A stretch of 64,000 nt of DNA from Myxococcaceae bacterium (lineage in GTDB: Bacteria; Myxococcota; Myxococcia; Myxococcales; Myxococcaceae), in contig JADGRA010000062.1 of assembly GCA_017881265.1 (NCBI GenBank), positions 38,353 to 102,352 of the forward strand. Reading direction: 5' to 3'. The first letter of the stretch is position 1. Each line of letters starts with the position of its first letter. Positions 34,145 through 43,248 of the stretch are shown here, piece by piece. The notes beneath the pieces were generated by a model, which worked only from the letters and a program-made list of their open reading frames with translations, did not search any database and was not told where the DNA came from. The translations under genes were made by a program, and so were the position numbers.

Positions 34145-35305
34145 ATGAAACGCCGAGCCGCGCTTCTGCTTCGCCTCGCTTGCTTCCTGGTTCTGGTCGC
34201 CATCCCCGCATCGGCGAAGGAGACGGTGAAGCTCGCTTTCATCGGTCCGCTGACGGGCGGCAACTCCGCCATCGGGCTGGGGGGCCGGAACTCGGCCGAC
34301 CTGGCGGTCAAGCTGCGGAACGCCGACCCGACCGCCAAGTACCAGTATGAACTGGTGGTGCTCGACGACGAGTGCAAGCCGGACACCGGCGTCCAGGTGG
34401 CCACCAAGGCCGCCGCTGACCGCACCATCATCGCCGGCGTCACGCACTACTGCTCGGTGGTGGCGATGGCTACGGTGGACACCTTCCACCGCCTGGCGTT
34501 GCCCACCATCGTCTGGGGCGCCGTGCTGCCCGACATCACCTACGGCCACAGCTACAAGGAGATTCACCGCGTCAACGGGACGATGGTGAACCAGAACGAG
34601 ACGGCGGCCAAGCTGATGCTCGCGCAGGGATTCCGCCGCTGGGTCGTCATCCACGACACGACGGACTACGGGAAAGGGCACAACAAGTACTTCACCCAAT
34701 TCGTCACGGCCGGAGGTGGGCAGGTTCTCGGGACGTTCGGCGTCACCGCCGACCAGCAGGACTTCACCGCCGAGCTGACCCAGGCGAAGGCACGGAATCC
34801 GGAAGTCATCTTCTTCGGCGGCCTGACACCCATTGGCGTCCGCATCCGGGCACAGATGGACAAGCTGGGCCTGGCCGCCCAGTTCCAGGGGACGTCGGGC
34901 ATCGTCTCCGATGACTTCATCAAGGGCCTCGGCCCGCTGGCGGAGGGCGTGGTGGCCTTTCGTGAGGGCGGCCCGGCGGAGAAGCTGCCGGGCGGCAAGT
35001 TCTTCCTCGAGAAGTACGCCGAGCAGAAATACGCCAATTCCCCGGAGGCGTACGGCCCCTTCGCCTTCGCCGCAGCGTCCCTCCTCATGGACACCATCGA
35101 GAAGGTGGGCCCGGACCGCAAGAAGGTGCTGTCGGCGCTGGGCGAGGTGAAGGGCAAGGACTCCATCGTCGGCACCATCACCTTCGACGACCACGGCCAG
35201 AACACCGTCGCCGCCATCACCGCCTACGTCGTCCAGGACGGCAAGTGGGTGGTCTGGCAGGACAGCGAGTACGCCAGCGGTAGGCGCAAGCTGAAAGGCC
35301 GTTAA
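34145..35305 (+). CDS. Periplasmic substrate-binding protein, branched-chain (Liv) ABC type
   Basis: A 386-residue periplasmic binding protein. A signal peptide (MKRRAALLLRLACFLVLVAIPASA) precedes a Peripla_BP_6 fold: VKLAFIGPLTGGNSAIGLGGRN and LVVLDDECKPDTGVQVATK. It delivers a substrate to the permeases encoded next. Liv-type systems take amino acids, amides, urea and aromatic acids, so the name branched-chain is only a family label. Strong GGGAGGAAC ribosome site before ATG 34145. The amidase and M20 hydrolase flanking the operon suggest an amide or peptide ligand. Confidence 0.9.
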   Translation: MKRRAALLLRLACFLVLVAIPASAKETVKLAFIGPLTGGNSAIGLGGRNSADLAVKLRNADPTAKYQYELVVLDDECKPDTGVQVATKAAADRTIIAGVTHYCSVVAMATVDTFHRLALPTIVWGAVLPDITYGHSYKEIHRVNGTMVNQNETAAKLMLAQGFRRWVVIHDTTDYGKGHNKYFTQFVTAGGGQVLGTFGVTADQQDFTAELTQAKARNPEVIFFGGLTPIGVRIRAQMDKLGLAAQFQGTSGIVSDDFIKGLGPLAEGVVAFREGGPAEKLPGGKFFLEKYAEQKYANSPEAYGPFAFAAASLLMDTIEKVGPDRKKVLSALGEVKGKDSIVGTITFDDHGQNTVAAITAYVVQDGKWVVWQDSEYASGRRKLKGR

Positions 35306-35338
35306 GAAAATCCGGCGCCGGCCAGGGCCGAGAGAGCG

Positions 35339-36253
35339 ATGGACCTCCTCGCCCAATACCTGATGAACGGCGTGATGCTCGGGCTGATGTACGCCCTGGT
35401 GGCGCTGGGCTTCACCCTCTTCTTCGGCGTCCTCAACGTCATCCAGTTCGCGCACGGCGACGTCTTGACCGCCGGCGCCTTCGCCGGCCTCGCCGGGTAT
35501 GCGCTGGTGGTGCGCGCCGGCGTGCAGGCGTCCTTGCCCCAACTGCTGACGGTGGTGCTGGCGGCGACGCTGTCGATGGCCGTGCTCGGGGCGGTGCTGG
35601 GCCGCACGCTGGTGCTGCCGCTCAAGGGCGCCCCGGCGCTCAACGTGCTGCTGGCCACCCTCATGGGCGGCACCGCGCTGCGCGAGTGCATCCGCCTCTT
35701 CTACCCGGGCGGCTCCCAGCCCCAGCGCTTTCCGGCCCTGCTGCCCAGCACCGCCTGGGCACTCGGCCGCTTCACGCTCCGCCTCGACAATCTCCTTATG
35801 CTGGCCGCGGGGATGGCCCTGGTGCTGGGCGTGTCGCTTCTGCTTCAGCGGACGCGGACAGGACTGGCCATCCGCGCCGTGGCGCAGGACGAGGAGACGG
35901 CCCGCACCATGGGCATCGACTTTCGGCGGGTGGTGCTTTTCACCTTCGCGCTGGGCTCGGCGCTGGCCGCCTTCGCCGGGGTGATGAATGGCCTGTACTA
36001 CAACGAAGTCAATTTCGGCTCGGGCTTGCTGCTGGGCGTCATTGGCTTCAGCGCCGCGGTCGTCGGCGGGCTGGGCAGCCTCTCGGGCGCCGTGCTGGGG
36101 GGCTTCCTGTTTGCCGGACTGCAGACGCTGGGCGCGGTCGTCATGCCGTTCGCCTCGGCCTACAAGGACGTCTTCGCCTTTGGGATGGTCATCCTCCTGT
36201 TGGCCTGGAAGCCGACCGGGCTGATTGGGGAACCGCTGGGCGAGCGGGTATGA
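35339..36253 (+). CDS. livH: Liv-type ABC transporter permease (LivH family)
   Basis: A 304-residue integral-membrane permease. The LivH/BPD_transp_2 pattern is clear: MDLLAQYLMNGVMLGLMYAL at the start, ALGFTLFFGVLNVIQFAHG, then VVGGLGSLSGAVLGG near the end. About eight hydrophobic segments are seen. It pairs with the LivM-like protein to form the channel. Starts 33 bases after the binding protein gene; its stop overlaps the next start (ATGA). Confidence 0.92.
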   Translation: MDLLAQYLMNGVMLGLMYALVALGFTLFFGVLNVIQFAHGDVLTAGAFAGLAGYALVVRAGVQASLPQLLTVVLAATLSMAVLGAVLGRTLVLPLKGAPALNVLLATLMGGTALRECIRLFYPGGSQPQRFPALLPSTAWALGRFTLRLDNLLMLAAGMALVLGVSLLLQRTRTGLAIRAVAQDEETARTMGIDFRRVVLFTFALGSALAAFAGVMNGLYYNEVNFGSGLLLGVIGFSAAVVGGLGSLSGAVLGGFLFAGLQTLGAVVMPFASAYKDVFAFGMVILLLAWKPTGLIGEPLGERV

Positions 36254-37401
36254 CGGCGGCACGCGCCCGCGTGCGCTCGGCACTGGCAACCCTGGTACTG
36301 GCCGTGCCGTGCACGCTTCTCCTCTACGGCTTTTTGGCCGCCGAGTCCGAAGGAAAGGTTGCCCTCGTCCTCGCCGGGGCCACGCTGGCCGCCGCCTTGG
36401 GGTGGCGCACCGGCCTCCTCGGCTGGGCGGTCCGGGCAAGTGGCCAAGGGGGCCTGGCGCTGGGTTTCGCCCTCTCCGGGCTGGCCCTGGTGGCCGCGTT
36501 TCACGAGGACCCCTTCGTGCTGCTGCTGCTGGCCCGGGCGCTCATCGCGCTGGTGGCCTGCCTCGGGCTGCACGTGCAACTGGCCGACGCCGGCGTGCCC
36601 AACTTTGCCGGGGCCGCCTTCTTTGGGGTGGGCGGCTACACGGCCGCCGTGCTGGGCAAGGGCGCCCTGCCGCACGCGGTGGTGCTGCTGGCCTGCGGGG
36701 CCCTGGCCGCCGCGGTGGGTTCCGTGCTGCTGCTACCGCTTCTGCGGACCCGGGGCCACTATGCCGCCCTCATCACCATCGCCTTCGGCCTCCTCTTCCG
36801 GACCTTCTTCGAGGTCAACGAGTCCCTCGGCGGCCCGCAGGGCCTGAAGCTGGGCGGTCTCGAGGTCTTGGGCTTCCACTTCAACGACGACCGGCACGTC
36901 CTCGGCCTGGAGTGGTCCGGCTACGCCTTCTATGCGCTGGCCGCACTGGCGCTAGCACTGGCAGCCCTCTCGCTTGTGCGACGGCTGGAGCGCTCGTGGC
37001 TGGGGCTTGCCCTGGATGCAGTCCGGCTCGACGAGACGGCGGCCGCCTGCTTCGGGGTGGAAGTCGCGCGCTGGAAAATCGGCGCCTTTACGCTGGGCAA
37101 CGCGCTCATCGGCGTCGCGGGAGGCCTGTCGGCGATGATGGTCGGCTTCATCGCCCCCAACAACTTCACCTTCCAGGAGTCGCTCGTCCTCGTGTCCATC
37201 CTGCTTCTGGGAGGGCTGGGCAACCTGGCGGGGCTGGCGGTGGCCACCCTCATCGTCGTCTGCCTGCCCGAGAAGCTTCAGCCCATCCAGGAGTACCGCT
37301 ACCTCCTCTTTTCCGTGCTGGTGGTGTTGGTGCTCGTCCTGCGTCCCGCCGGCCTGGTGCGCCGGACCGCCCGACGCTCCTTCGGGAGTGCTGCAGCGTG
37401 A
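36250..37401 (+). CDS. livM: Liv-type ABC transporter permease (LivM family)
   Basis: A 383-residue permease partner of the LivH-like protein: LADAGVPNFAGAAFFGVGGYTAAVLG and LLRTRGHYAALITIAFGLLFR are family landmarks, and VARWKIGAFTLGNALIGVAGGL carries a typical cytoplasmic loop. Around ten hydrophobic segments. The frame extends upstream only as an overlap with livH; ATG 36250 (ATGA overlap) is the natural start. The stop overlaps the livG start (GTGA). Confidence 0.92.
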   Translation: MTAARARVRSALATLVLAVPCTLLLYGFLAAESEGKVALVLAGATLAAALGWRTGLLGWAVRASGQGGLALGFALSGLALVAAFHEDPFVLLLLARALIALVACLGLHVQLADAGVPNFAGAAFFGVGGYTAAVLGKGALPHAVVLLACGALAAAVGSVLLLPLLRTRGHYAALITIAFGLLFRTFFEVNESLGGPQGLKLGGLEVLGFHFNDDRHVLGLEWSGYAFYALAALALALAALSLVRRLERSWLGLALDAVRLDETAAACFGVEVARWKIGAFTLGNALIGVAGGLSAMMVGFIAPNNFTFQESLVLVSILLLGGLGNLAGLAVATLIVVCLPEKLQPIQEYRYLLFSVLVVLVLVLRPAGLVRRTARRSFGSAAA

Positions 37402-38177
37402 CGCCCGCCCCCCTCCTCGTCTGCGCAGACCTCACGCGCTCCTTCGGGGGGCTGGTGGCGCTCGACGGCCTCAGCGTGGAACTCAAGCAGGGGGAAATAC
37501 TCGGGCTGATTGGCCCGAATGGCTCTGGGAAGACGACGTTCTTCAACGTCCTGACCGGGTTGTACCCGGCGACCCGGGGCGAGGTGCGGTTTGGCGGCCT
37601 GACACTGACCGGGGCCCGGCCACAGGCCGTCTACCGTGCCGGCATCACGCGCACCTTCCAGCGCTCCCGACTGTGCCTGGAGTTGTCCATCTTCGACAAC
37701 CTGGCGGTCGGGGCACACCAGCAGCTGGACCATGGGCTGTATTTCAACCTGCTCCGCCGGCGCGCCCTGGCACGGCAGGCCGACGCCACCGCCACCGCCG
37801 CCCGGGAGCTGCTGGAGATTTTCGACCCGCCCCTGGCAGCGCGCCTGTTCGAGCCGGTGGCCGGCATCGCGATGATTGGCCGGCGCCGGGTCGAAATCTG
37901 CCGGGCCCTCATCAGTCGCCCGAAGCTGCTGCTGCTGGATGAGCCCTCGGCGGGGATGACGGCGGACGAGACCGCCCACCTCATGGACGACCTCCTCGAG
38001 GTGCGGCGACGGTTCGGCGACCTGAGCATCATCCTCATCGAGCATGAGATGTCGGTCATTGCGCGCGTCACCGACCGCTGCGTCGTCCTCAACTACGGGA
38101 AGAAGCTGTGCGAGGGCACCTATGCCGAGGTGTCCACCAACACCGAAGTCCGGCAGGCCTACCTGGGGCTCGCATGA
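37398..38177 (+). CDS. livG: Liv-type ABC transporter ATPase (LivG family)
   Basis: A 259-residue ABC ATPase: Walker A GPNGSGKTT, Q-loop ITRTFQRSRL, Walker B LLLLDEPSAGM, H-loop ILIEHEM. The signature motif is unusual: relatives have LSYGQQRR.E, while this reads IAMIGRRRVEICRAL, lacking the LSxGQ core. The start is the GTG overlapping the livM stop. It powers the importer together with LivF. Confidence 0.9.
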   Translation: MTPAPLLVCADLTRSFGGLVALDGLSVELKQGEILGLIGPNGSGKTTFFNVLTGLYPATRGEVRFGGLTLTGARPQAVYRAGITRTFQRSRLCLELSIFDNLAVGAHQQLDHGLYFNLLRRRALARQADATATAARELLEIFDPPLAARLFEPVAGIAMIGRRRVEICRALISRPKLLLLDEPSAGMTADETAHLMDDLLEVRRRFGDLSIILIEHEMSVIARVTDRCVVLNYGKKLCEGTYAEVSTNTEVRQAYLGLA

Positions 38178-38917
38178 GCGCGGCGGCCCAGGACCTGGTC
38201 GTCGAGCATGTCTTCACTGCCTATGACCGGGCGGACGTGCTGGTGGATGTCTCGCTCCGCATCCCGGCTGGGTCCATCACCTGCCTGCTCGGCTCGAACG
38301 GCTCCGGCAAGACCACCCTCATTCGCTCCATCCTCGGGCTGACGGCGCCCCGCAGCGGCAGCATCGCCTTGGGTGGCACCGAGCTGACCCGGCTACCCAC
38401 TCACCGGATTGTACGGCTCGGCATCGGCTGCATCCCCGAGGGGCGCAAGGTCTTCCCGCGCCTCACGGTGGTGGAAAACCTCGTGGTGGGGGCCTATGGC
38501 GAGCCCCGGCGGGAGGTGGTGGCCGAGCGGCTGGAACGCGTCTTCGCCACGTTTCCGAAGCTCGCGGAGCGGCGCACGCAGCTGGCCGGGACGATGTCGG
38601 GGGGCGAGCAGGCCATGGTGTCCATTGGACGCGGGCTGATGGCGGCGCCGCGTCTGCTTCTCGTCGATGAACCCTCGCTGGGGCTATCCCCGCTCCTGGT
38701 CCAGGAAACCTTCGGGGTCATCCAGCGCATCCATGCGCAGGGCGTCACCGTCTTTCTGGTCGAGCAGAATGTGCACCAGACCCTGGCCATCGCCAGCCAC
38801 GGGTACGTGCTGTCTCAGGGGCGAGTCGTGACGCAGGGCACGGCCGCCGAGCTGCGCGCGGACCCGGAGGTGCATGCGGCGTATTTTGGAACCAGCACAA
38901 CGGAGGGAATGCGATGA
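38174..38917 (+). CDS. livF: Liv-type ABC transporter ATPase (LivF family)
   Basis: A 247-residue second ATPase of the importer. Walker A GSNGSGKTT, IPEGRKVFPRLTVVENL (a LivF landmark), signature MSGGEQAMVSIGRGLM, Walker B LLLVDEPSLGLSPLL and VFLVEQN. It keeps a normal signature, unlike its LivG partner. ATG 38174 overlaps the livG stop, and its own stop overlaps the M20 hydrolase start. Confidence 0.93.
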   Translation: MSAAAQDLVVEHVFTAYDRADVLVDVSLRIPAGSITCLLGSNGSGKTTLIRSILGLTAPRSGSIALGGTELTRLPTHRIVRLGIGCIPEGRKVFPRLTVVENLVVGAYGEPRREVVAERLERVFATFPKLAERRTQLAGTMSGGEQAMVSIGRGLMAAPRLLLVDEPSLGLSPLLVQETFGVIQRIHAQGVTVFLVEQNVHQTLAIASHGYVLSQGRVVTQGTAAELRADPEVHAAYFGTSTTEGMR

Positions 38918-40044
38918 GTGCCAGCACGGGCCCGGTGTCACTGACGCAGCAGCTATTGCGTTTCGACACCATCAACCCGACCAGTCCCGAGCTCCCCTGT
39001 GCGCAGTACCTCGCGCAGCTCCTCGAGGCAGGCGGCTTCTCGGTGCGCCTCCACGAATTCGCCCCGGGCCGCACCAGCCTGGTGGCGCACGCCGGCGGGG
39101 GCAGCGCGGCCCCGCTATGCTTCGCCGGACACCTGGACACGGTGCCGCTTGGGGTGGCCCCCTGGACGCACGACCCCTTCGCCGGTGAGACGCACGCTGG
39201 CCGGCTGTATGGCCGCGGCTCGAGTGACATGAAGAGTGGCATCGCCGCCCTCACCTGCGCAGCGCTCGACCTGGTGCGGTCCGGGCTGCTGCGCAAGGCG
39301 GGGCTGTTGCTCGTCTTCGTCGCCGGGGAGGAGACGGGGTGCGAGGGGGCTGCCCACCTGGCGCGCACGGCGGGCGCCCTGGGCCCTGCCAGCGCCATGG
39401 TGGTGGGGGAGCCGACGGACGGCGTCCCGCTGGTCGGCCACAAGGGGGCACTGTGGCTGGACGCCCGCGTGCGCGGCGTGACGGCCCACGGGTCCATGCC
39501 GGAGCGTGGCGTCAACGCCATCTACCGCGCGGCGCGCGCCGTGGCTGCGCTGGAGGCCTTCCACTTCGACATCGCCCCTGACCCGCTGCTGGGCCGGCCC
39601 ACCCTCAATGTGGGCACCATCCGCGGTGGGCTGAACGTCAATTCGGTGCCGGACGAGGCGGTGGTGGGCATTGACATCCGCACCATCCCGAGTCAGCGCC
39701 ACGCGCAGGTGCGCGCGGAACTGGCCCGGGTGCTTGGTCCGGACGTGGAGCTGACTGCCCGGGTGGACGTCCCGGGGCTGCGCACCGAGGTGACGGACCC
39801 CTTCGTCCGGCAGGTGTTTGACGTGGTCGCGCCACGGCTTGGCCGCTGTCCGGAGGCTGCCAGCGCGCCCTACTTCACCGACGCCAGCATCCTGACACCT
39901 GCCTTCGGCGGGATTCCCACCGTGGTGCTCGGTCCAGGCGCCCTGGTGCAGGCGCACCAGACGGACGAGTACGCGGAGGTGAAGTGCATCGAGGAGACGA
40001 CCGAGGTCTACCGAGAGCTGGCCCGCCGCTGGTGCGGCGCCTGA
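38914..40044 (+). CDS. M20 family metallo-deacylase (ArgE/DapE type)
   Basis: A 376-residue zinc hydrolase of the M20/ArgE/DapE group. Metal site FAGHLDTVPLG, then GRGSSDMKSG with the bridging Asp, and the catalytic acid in VAGEETGCEGA. The dimerisation domain lies in the middle (HKGALWLDARVRGVTAHGSMPERG). Such enzymes cleave N-acyl amino acids or related amides. Being last in an amidase-importer operon, with an ATGA overlap with livF, it probably acts on the imported compound or its product. ATG 38914 has a GGAGGGAA site. Confidence 0.9.
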   Translation: MSASTGPVSLTQQLLRFDTINPTSPELPCAQYLAQLLEAGGFSVRLHEFAPGRTSLVAHAGGGSAAPLCFAGHLDTVPLGVAPWTHDPFAGETHAGRLYGRGSSDMKSGIAALTCAALDLVRSGLLRKAGLLLVFVAGEETGCEGAAHLARTAGALGPASAMVVGEPTDGVPLVGHKGALWLDARVRGVTAHGSMPERGVNAIYRAARAVAALEAFHFDIAPDPLLGRPTLNVGTIRGGLNVNSVPDEAVVGIDIRTIPSQRHAQVRAELARVLGPDVELTARVDVPGLRTEVTDPFVRQVFDVVAPRLGRCPEAASAPYFTDASILTPAFGGIPTVVLGPGALVQAHQTDEYAEVKCIEETTEVYRELARRWCGA

Positions 40045-40059
40045 CGGGATGCGCCGTCA
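40042..40059. terminator. Short hairpin spanning two convergent stops
   Basis: TGACGG (40042-40047) pairs with CCGTCA (40054-40059) around a 6-base loop. The first TGA is the stop of the M20 gene and the TCA is the stop of the minus-strand hydrolase gene, so one small inverted repeat contains both stops. No T tract. Confidence 0.3.
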
Positions 40060-41592
40060 ATACTCCTTGCGCGCCAATTGCAGCGACTGGATGCGTGGCG
40101 GCTGCGTTGGGGCGAGCGACACGCTGCCGGCCGCCCGCCCGTGCACGCAGCGCCAGGTGAAGTCACCGGACAGCGCACTCGTCGCGACCACGGGCGTGGT
40201 GGTGTCACACTCGCCCACTTCCCGCTTGAGCTTCGCCAGCTCGCGCTTCCACCCGGCCGCGTCCTGGTCCAATAGGAAATTCATCGCGACCACATCTCCA
40301 CCGGCGGCAACCTCGCCCTTGGCGTAGATGGCACCAACCGCGCGATAGGCCCCGGCCAGCGCCTCACTGACGCTGACGGAACGTTCCTTGAGGAACCCCG
40401 CCTTCTTCAGGGCGAGGGCTGCGTCCCACACCGCCTTGGAGGGGCCTGCGTAGGTCCGGTTTGCGAACGCGAAGATGCCGACGCCCTCGTTCGGAAGGAG
40501 AAGGACGTGCGACCCGTAGCCGGGGTAGCCGCCGCCGTGGCTGAGCGCCAGTCCGAGGTCGCAGTCGATGGACACCGACATTCCCATGCCGTACGTCACC
40601 GCCAGCCGACACGCATCCTCGCCCGCCCCACGGGTGCGCTGCCGCACCCGCGGAAAGTTTGAACCCTCCGTCAGTTCGCGCACCGTCGCCCGGTGCACCG
40701 GTCCTGTGTCCGCGTCGTCCCGCGGTGGCCACGCCGCCAGCAGGAACACCACCCATTTCGCATAGTCGTTGGCGCTGGTTTGCAGTCCACCCATCGCGGC
40801 GAAGGCACCATGGGCCAGCGTCGGCTCCAGGTGCCACGCGTCGTCTTCCCAGCGGTAGCCGAGCGCTCGGCGCTCTCGCGGTGCGGCGTCGACGAAGAAG
40901 CCCGAGGACTCCATGGCCAAAGGACGCAGCAGCGCGCGGGCGATGGTTTCCGCAAACGGCTGCCCGGAGACGTTGGTGATGATGCGCCCGAGAAGCGCGA
41001 AGCCCAGGTTCGAGTACTCGTAGGCCATGGCCGGAGTGCGGGCGAACGGGACGCCCTCGCTCAGCAGCCTGGAGAACTCGGCCTCCGGCAGCGGGGTCTG
41101 CCGGTCTCCCCATGGGTCGTCCGTCACGAAGCCGGCCGTGTGGTTCAACAGGTCGCGGACGCGAATGCGCGGCGAGTCCCGGGTTGGGTACTTCCAGCCC
41201 CGGAGCTCCGGGATGTACGTCTCCGCGAGGGCGTCCAGCTGGAGCTTCCCGTCGTCGCGCAGCTTCAGGACGGTGAGCGCGGTGAAGGCCTTCGTCATCG
41301 AGGCGATGCGAAACAGCGTGTCGGCAGTCACCGCGCGCCGGGTGTCCAGGTCCTGAACGCCCAGCGCATGGACATGGACGAGGCGGCCATTGGCGACGAT
41401 GCCGTAGACAAGGCCGGGGATGTGGGCGTCCAGCGCGTAGTCCGCGAAGATGCGGTCCAAAGAGGAGAACAGTTCCGCGTCTGCCGCTCCGGCATCCGGC
41501 GCACCGGCGGCAGAAGCGCTCGCGACGTGCAGGAGCGCCACGCACACGGCGGCGAGGCGGGTGCCGTTCGAAGGCCCGGCGAGCTTCGTCAT
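40057..41592 (-). CDS. Secreted beta-lactamase-fold serine hydrolase
   Basis: A 511-residue exported protein of the class C beta-lactamase/D-Ala-D-Ala carboxypeptidase/esterase superfamily. A signal peptide (TRLAAVCVALLHVASASAAG) precedes the SxxK nucleophile ASMTK (Ser98, Lys101) and the YxN motif in AYEYSNLGFALLG. HGGGYPGYGSH fits the third HxG box. The C-terminal ~130 residues form a small extra domain. ATG 41592 has an AAGGAGGAG site and the frame is open much further upstream without support. It may hydrolyse esters or peptides; antibiotic resistance cannot be inferred. The neighbouring gene at 41667 is on the same strand, 74 bases away. Confidence 0.88.
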   Translation of the reverse strand: MTKLAGPSNGTRLAAVCVALLHVASASAAGAPDAGAADAELFSSLDRIFADYALDAHIPGLVYGIVANGRLVHVHALGVQDLDTRRAVTADTLFRIASMTKAFTALTVLKLRDDGKLQLDALAETYIPELRGWKYPTRDSPRIRVRDLLNHTAGFVTDDPWGDRQTPLPEAEFSRLLSEGVPFARTPAMAYEYSNLGFALLGRIITNVSGQPFAETIARALLRPLAMESSGFFVDAAPRERRALGYRWEDDAWHLEPTLAHGAFAAMGGLQTSANDYAKWVVFLLAAWPPRDDADTGPVHRATVRELTEGSNFPRVRQRTRGAGEDACRLAVTYGMGMSVSIDCDLGLALSHGGGYPGYGSHVLLLPNEGVGIFAFANRTYAGPSKAVWDAALALKKAGFLKERSVSVSEALAGAYRAVGAIYAKGEVAAGGDVVAMNFLLDQDAAGWKRELAKLKREVGECDTTTPVVATSALSGDFTWRCVHGRAAGSVSLAPTQPPRIQSLQLARKEY

Positions 41593-41666
41593 GCGCGACT
41601 CCTCCTTGGCCTCCGCCGGGAGCAGCCCGGGCAGAACGTCCGGTCTCGGGACCGCGGCTACCTCGC

Positions 41667-42713
41667 TCACGGGCCGGCGACCCACAGACACCCCGCCGCG
41701 GAGTCCGCGGCGAACGCCTTGCCGCGCTTGTCCGCGACGACGACGCGCACGCCCGGGGCGGTGGCCAGCCGCCGCAGAAGGCGGAGGCGACCCTGGTCGT
41801 CGTAGGCGACGAAGGACAACATGCCGGTGCCCCCCGAGGCCGCGAAGAGGCGCTTCGGCCCGGGAAGGATGTCGGGGTTGTCGACGCCGGCCCCCGTCAC
41901 CAGGCCGGCCACCTGGAAGCCGTTTCGCTCGAGCAGCAGTCCGACGAAGCCGTCGGTGCAGGCGACGAAGAGCAAGCCGGATTCGGCGTCGAGGGCGAGC
42001 CCCCGGGGGCCTTTCCCCCCGCAGCCCGTCTTCCAGCGCGCCACCACCGCGCGGGTGGTGAGGTCCAAGGCCAGCGTCTCGTCCTTGTCCTCGAGGTTGG
42101 TGTAGAAGCGCCCGCGCCGCAGGTCGACGGCATAACCCTCCGGAACGCCGTCGAGCTGGACCCGCACCTTCTCGCTCAGTCCGCTGACGGACGCAGCCAG
42201 TACAGCAATGGACTTCGAGCGCGGCAGCGTGGCCCACACCTCCTTCGTGGCGCCCACGTAGGCCAGGCCGTCCGGCGGGACGTCGAGGGTGACACAGGCG
42301 GCGCGCTTGCGCGTGGACAGGTCGACGGCGCAGACCGAGGCGTCCGCCCGGTTCCCGACGTAGGCCGCGTGCGGGGCGAAGGTGACCGAGCTCGGGCCCA
42401 CCACGCGGCCCTTGACTTCCCGGGTGGGAAAGCCCTCCACCACTTGCACCTGCTCGGACTGCGCGTCGACGACGAAGACGCGCCCGGTGTTCCCGCCCGG
42501 CGCCCAGACGGTGTCCGTGGTGGCCTCATAGCCGAGGTAATCCATGGACACGCCCCCGTCGGCAGCGCGTCCGAGCAGGGACACGGCATGCGCTGGCGAC
42601 GCGGAGGGCTGCGCCGTCGCCTCGGCGAGGGCCGGCGCGGGCGGGAAGGGACTCTGCGCCTTTTCGGACGCACAGGCCGCGACGAGGAGGACGAGAAGCG
42701 GGGCGTGCCTCAT
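41667..42713 (-). CDS. Beta-propeller (YncE-like) lipoprotein
   Basis: A 348-residue predicted lipoprotein: MRHAPLLVLLVAACAS has a lipobox-type VAAC. The mature part shows repeated strands of a YncE/NHL-like beta-propeller (VWAPGGNTGRVFVVDAQSEQV, AAYVGNRADASVCAVDLSTRK, GLLFVACTDGF, RLFAASGGTGML). Such proteins usually bind ligands or other proteins. An upstream frame is open to 43178, but it lacks coding character and the lipoprotein start is clear. It probably shares an operon with the serine hydrolase. Confidence 0.75.
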   Translation of the reverse strand: MRHAPLLVLLVAACASEKAQSPFPPAPALAEATAQPSASPAHAVSLLGRAADGGVSMDYLGYEATTDTVWAPGGNTGRVFVVDAQSEQVQVVEGFPTREVKGRVVGPSSVTFAPHAAYVGNRADASVCAVDLSTRKRAACVTLDVPPDGLAYVGATKEVWATLPRSKSIAVLAASVSGLSEKVRVQLDGVPEGYAVDLRRGRFYTNLEDKDETLALDLTTRAVVARWKTGCGGKGPRGLALDAESGLLFVACTDGFVGLLLERNGFQVAGLVTGAGVDNPDILPGPKRLFAASGGTGMLSFVAYDDQGRLRLLRRLATAPGVRVVVADKRGKAFAADSAAGCLWVAGP

Positions 42714-42918
42714 CCTGTTGGGTGTACCGCACCGGCGCGCTGCCGTGCATCTCCCCTCGCGAGCGCAAGCTGGGAAGAAAGGTGCCCCGGGGCGTGCTTC
42801 CCCGCGGCGTCGGCCCACGGCGGAGGCGTCTGCCCTTCCCCCCACCGACGAAGAGACGCCGGGGGGACTCTCCCCGGCAGGGGCCAGAGTCCGCTTCGGA
42901 CATTTCACGCTTTTGGAG

Positions 42919-43077
42919 GCAGGCAATACGCCAGGCGACAGCGACAGCATCGCGACGCTGGTGGGCGACCTGGTCGGAGCGGTGAATGGCCTCGGCGAGT
43001 TGCCCGCGACTTGGGTTGCGCAGCTGGAGCGCACGGGCGAGCTGCAGGCCCTCGCCCACCTCGCGAATGAGGCCTGA
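42919..43077 (+). pseudogene. C-terminal fragment of an ADP-ribosylglycohydrolase
   Basis: A 52-residue stretch ending in a stop, AGNTPGDSDSIATLVGDLVG, then GAVNGLGELPATWVAQLERT and ELQALAHLANEA. This matches the end of DraG/ADP-ribosylglycohydrolases: the metal-binding GGDTDTIAxxxG motif (here GDSDSIA), then GAxxGxxxIPxxWxxxLE. Nothing upstream in the frame resembles the first ~250 residues of the family, so this is a remnant of a lost gene. No promoter or ribosome site is evident. Confidence 0.6.
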
Positions 43078-43248
43078 ACGGCACTTCCCGCACCGCACGA
43101 GGCCTTGCTCCGTCCTCTGCGGCCAACTGTCCCAGAATCGAGACGCTGGCCCCTGCCCCGACGCAGAGGCGACGTCACAAATGTGGTGACAAGGCCGGGC
43201 CGCTCAAGAAAGTCTTCCGCCCGCCGCGTTCACATGAGGAGATGTCCC

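Noticed and set aside
33785..36439. An 884-codon open frame on the minus strand
   Set aside because: It runs antisense to the amidase and the Liv binding-protein and permease genes, is rich in His/Arg/Gln/Glu low complexity, and shows no domain; a high-GC shadow frame.
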